Assembly (NCBI RefSeq): GCF_001411555.2
Contig: NC_049911.1
Coordinates: forward strand, 31,097,044 to 31,161,043
Direction: 5' to 3'
DNA from: Juglans regia
Lineage: Eukaryota; Streptophyta; Magnoliopsida; Fagales; Juglandaceae
Length of the DNA: 64,000 nt
Under the pieces are notes generated by a model. It searched no databases, was not told where the DNA came from, and saw nothing but the letters and a program-made list of their open reading frames with translations. Shown here in pieces: positions 49,124 through 64,000 of the stretch (its first letter is position 1; every line of letters starts with the position of its first letter). The translations under genes and the position numbers were made by a program.

Positions 49124-49437
49124 GTCCCTAATATCCAGATCGTGACTACTTCCTACTAAAACATGTAAACAAATAAATTAAGATGATGCCTAAAATGCCC
49201 AAGATTAAAAGGTCCCTCTATTTCATATGGTACAACATATCATGGCACCTTGTGGATAAGGTTGCTCACAAGTCACAAATTACAGGGAGATGAAAGTAAA
49301 TACATTAGATAACATGTGGAATGAAGTGCGCTTCATGTTCCAAGTCCAGGGGCGATTCGGAGTAAGAATGTAAAGGATTTTATTTCCTTTGTGACTATGA
49401 ATTTGTGCAAAAATTTGAGCAAAAAGGGTTCAACGTC
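48770..49437. repeat. Duplicated block 3: the ECA3 3' flank (probable source copy)
   Basis: From 'GGCCAGGCTTTTCACTGATA' to the ECA3 stop codon this region shares segments with 36520-37240 and 42372-42830. It is contiguous with the intact last exon, so I take it as the original from which the others were copied; the direction of copying is inference. A (TA)22 microsatellite at about 49077-49121 is absent from block 1. Confidence 0.65.
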
Positions 49438-63058
<13,621 letters not shown>

Positions 63059-63204
63059 CTGCAAAACTGACCGACAAATGTGTGTCCATACCATGAAAAC
63101 TTTCAGGAGGGTCAAACCTTTCGCCATATTATGGTATTATGATTATGCATAAAAAACACTGGTCTTATAAAGCTTGGTCATAGTTTCTGTAACTATGGCC
63201 ATAG

Positions 63205-63960
63205 ATGCTGCCATATGGAATCATCTTCCATATGGCAGCAATACGTTGTCTTCCCTCAAAACCTTTCCAACAAGCAAGAAGATCCACCACTTGCTTAGGC
63301 ATCACCCAGGCAATACCCGTCCTACCAAAAATTCATTCCACAATTCTTTGCCACCTCACAATGAAGAAAAAGATGGATAACAGATTCACCATCTTTTTAC
63401 ACATAAAGCACCAATCTACTACACAAAGTCCATGCTTTCTTAAATTATCCGTGGTCAGAATATTTCCAAGAGACACCAGCCAAGAGAAAAATGCCACCTT
63501 ACTAGGCACCTTAACTTTCCAAATGCATTTCCAGGGGTAAATCACAGACACAATGGCAGGTTAGCACCTTATAAAAGGAACTAACCGAAAATCTGGAATT
63601 TCCTGCACAAACCCACAGCATGCTATCCTCCCTTCCCTGAACAATCTTCAAATCATATAATCTTCCAAAAAAATCTGAGACTACATTCACTTCCCAATCA
63701 TGCACATCTCTCACAAATTCATCATTCCATTGAAGATTATTATTCAAAAAATAAAAGGAACCAGCCACTGCAGCATCTTGGTCCCTAGCAATCCTATAAA
63801 AGGAAGGGAAAATATTCTCGAGGGCTGAATCCCCACACCAAATATCAGGCCAAAAATGTATCCTTGTCCCATCCCCCACCCTAAATTTAAAATGATTAGC
63901 CAAATCTAAAATATTCGAAAACTGGAACAATTTCAGACTTAGTTAAGTTAATTCTAAGAC
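63205..63960 (-). pseudogene. LINE ORF2 C-terminal relic in an ECA3 intron
   Basis: On the minus strand 'FKFRVGDGTRIHFWPDIWCG' and, later, 'FSVSSFYKVL' and 'VKVPSKVAFFSWLVSLGNIL' match the region between reverse transcriptase and the zf-RVT domain of plant LINEs. The frame changes near 63540 (from 'DLPLEMHLES' to 'IYPWKCIWKVKVPSK') and the downstream part ends early, so it is dead. It is unrelated in detail to the intact copy at 54184 and probably continues past 64000. Confidence 0.7.
63206..63240. other. Perfect 15-bp stem hairpin next to a 12-bp palindrome
   Basis: TGCTGCCATATGGAA at 63206-63220 and its exact complement TTCCATATGGCAGCA at 63226-63240 are separated by 5 bases. Just before it, CTATGGCCATAG (63193-63204) is itself a perfect palindrome. 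The structure sits at the edge of the LINE relic. Confidence 0.6.
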
Positions 63961-64000
63961 CCGAAACAGCATCAAAACATAACAAAATGGCTCTCAAAGA

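Overview
This is a stretch of nuclear genome from a woody eudicot. It is AT-rich, its genes contain GT-AG introns (one probable GC-AG), and the gaps are packed with plant transposable elements. The gene set and the dispersed inverted-repeat families make me think of a rosid tree, perhaps order Fagales; that placement is inference. Nothing suggests a plasmid, virus or bacterium.

Seven protein genes can be supported. On the minus strand: a PHLOEM PROTEIN 2-LIKE A10 homologue (3831-5108), a three-exon BSD-domain protein (7604-11905), two near-identical U-box/ARM E3 ligases of the PUB30/31 type (15476-16831 and 38515-39870), and the 3' fifteen exons of an ECA3-type Ca2+/Mn2+ P-type ATPase (49438-63058), whose 5' half lies beyond the right edge. 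On the plus strand: a small plant protein of unknown function, probably of the UCP031279 family (26066-26527), and a 14-exon serine carboxypeptidase-like acyltransferase/peptidase (31052-36017). From memory, PP2-A10, UCP031279 and ECA3 homologues are neighbours on Arabidopsis chromosome 1 (At1g10150, At1g10140, At1g10130). If so, the window is an expanded, rearranged syntenic block.

The centre has been reshaped by local duplication. The U-box gene and about 3 kb around it exist twice, about 23 kb apart. Pieces of the 3' end of ECA3 are scattered as dead fragments at about 29.4, 37.2 and 42.8 kb. The 3' flank of the carboxypeptidase gene is copied beside the second U-box gene. A 2.4-2.7 kb unit is tandemly repeated two and a quarter times at 43-48.75 kb.

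The ECA3 introns are a trap for transposons: a LINE with an uninterrupted 1239-codon ORF2, a short LINE tail with a perfect 18-bp target duplication lying 15 bp from a splice acceptor, a tRNA-derived SINE with a 21-bp target duplication, and a 754-bp non-autonomous hAT element with a perfect 8-bp target duplication. Elsewhere there is a decayed 3.1-kb hAT element (19914-23001), a Mutator-like MITE with a perfect 9-bp target duplication, and many roughly 200-bp Tourist-like MITEs. I found no wholly new biological system. The most interesting material is the duplication history and the datable insertions.
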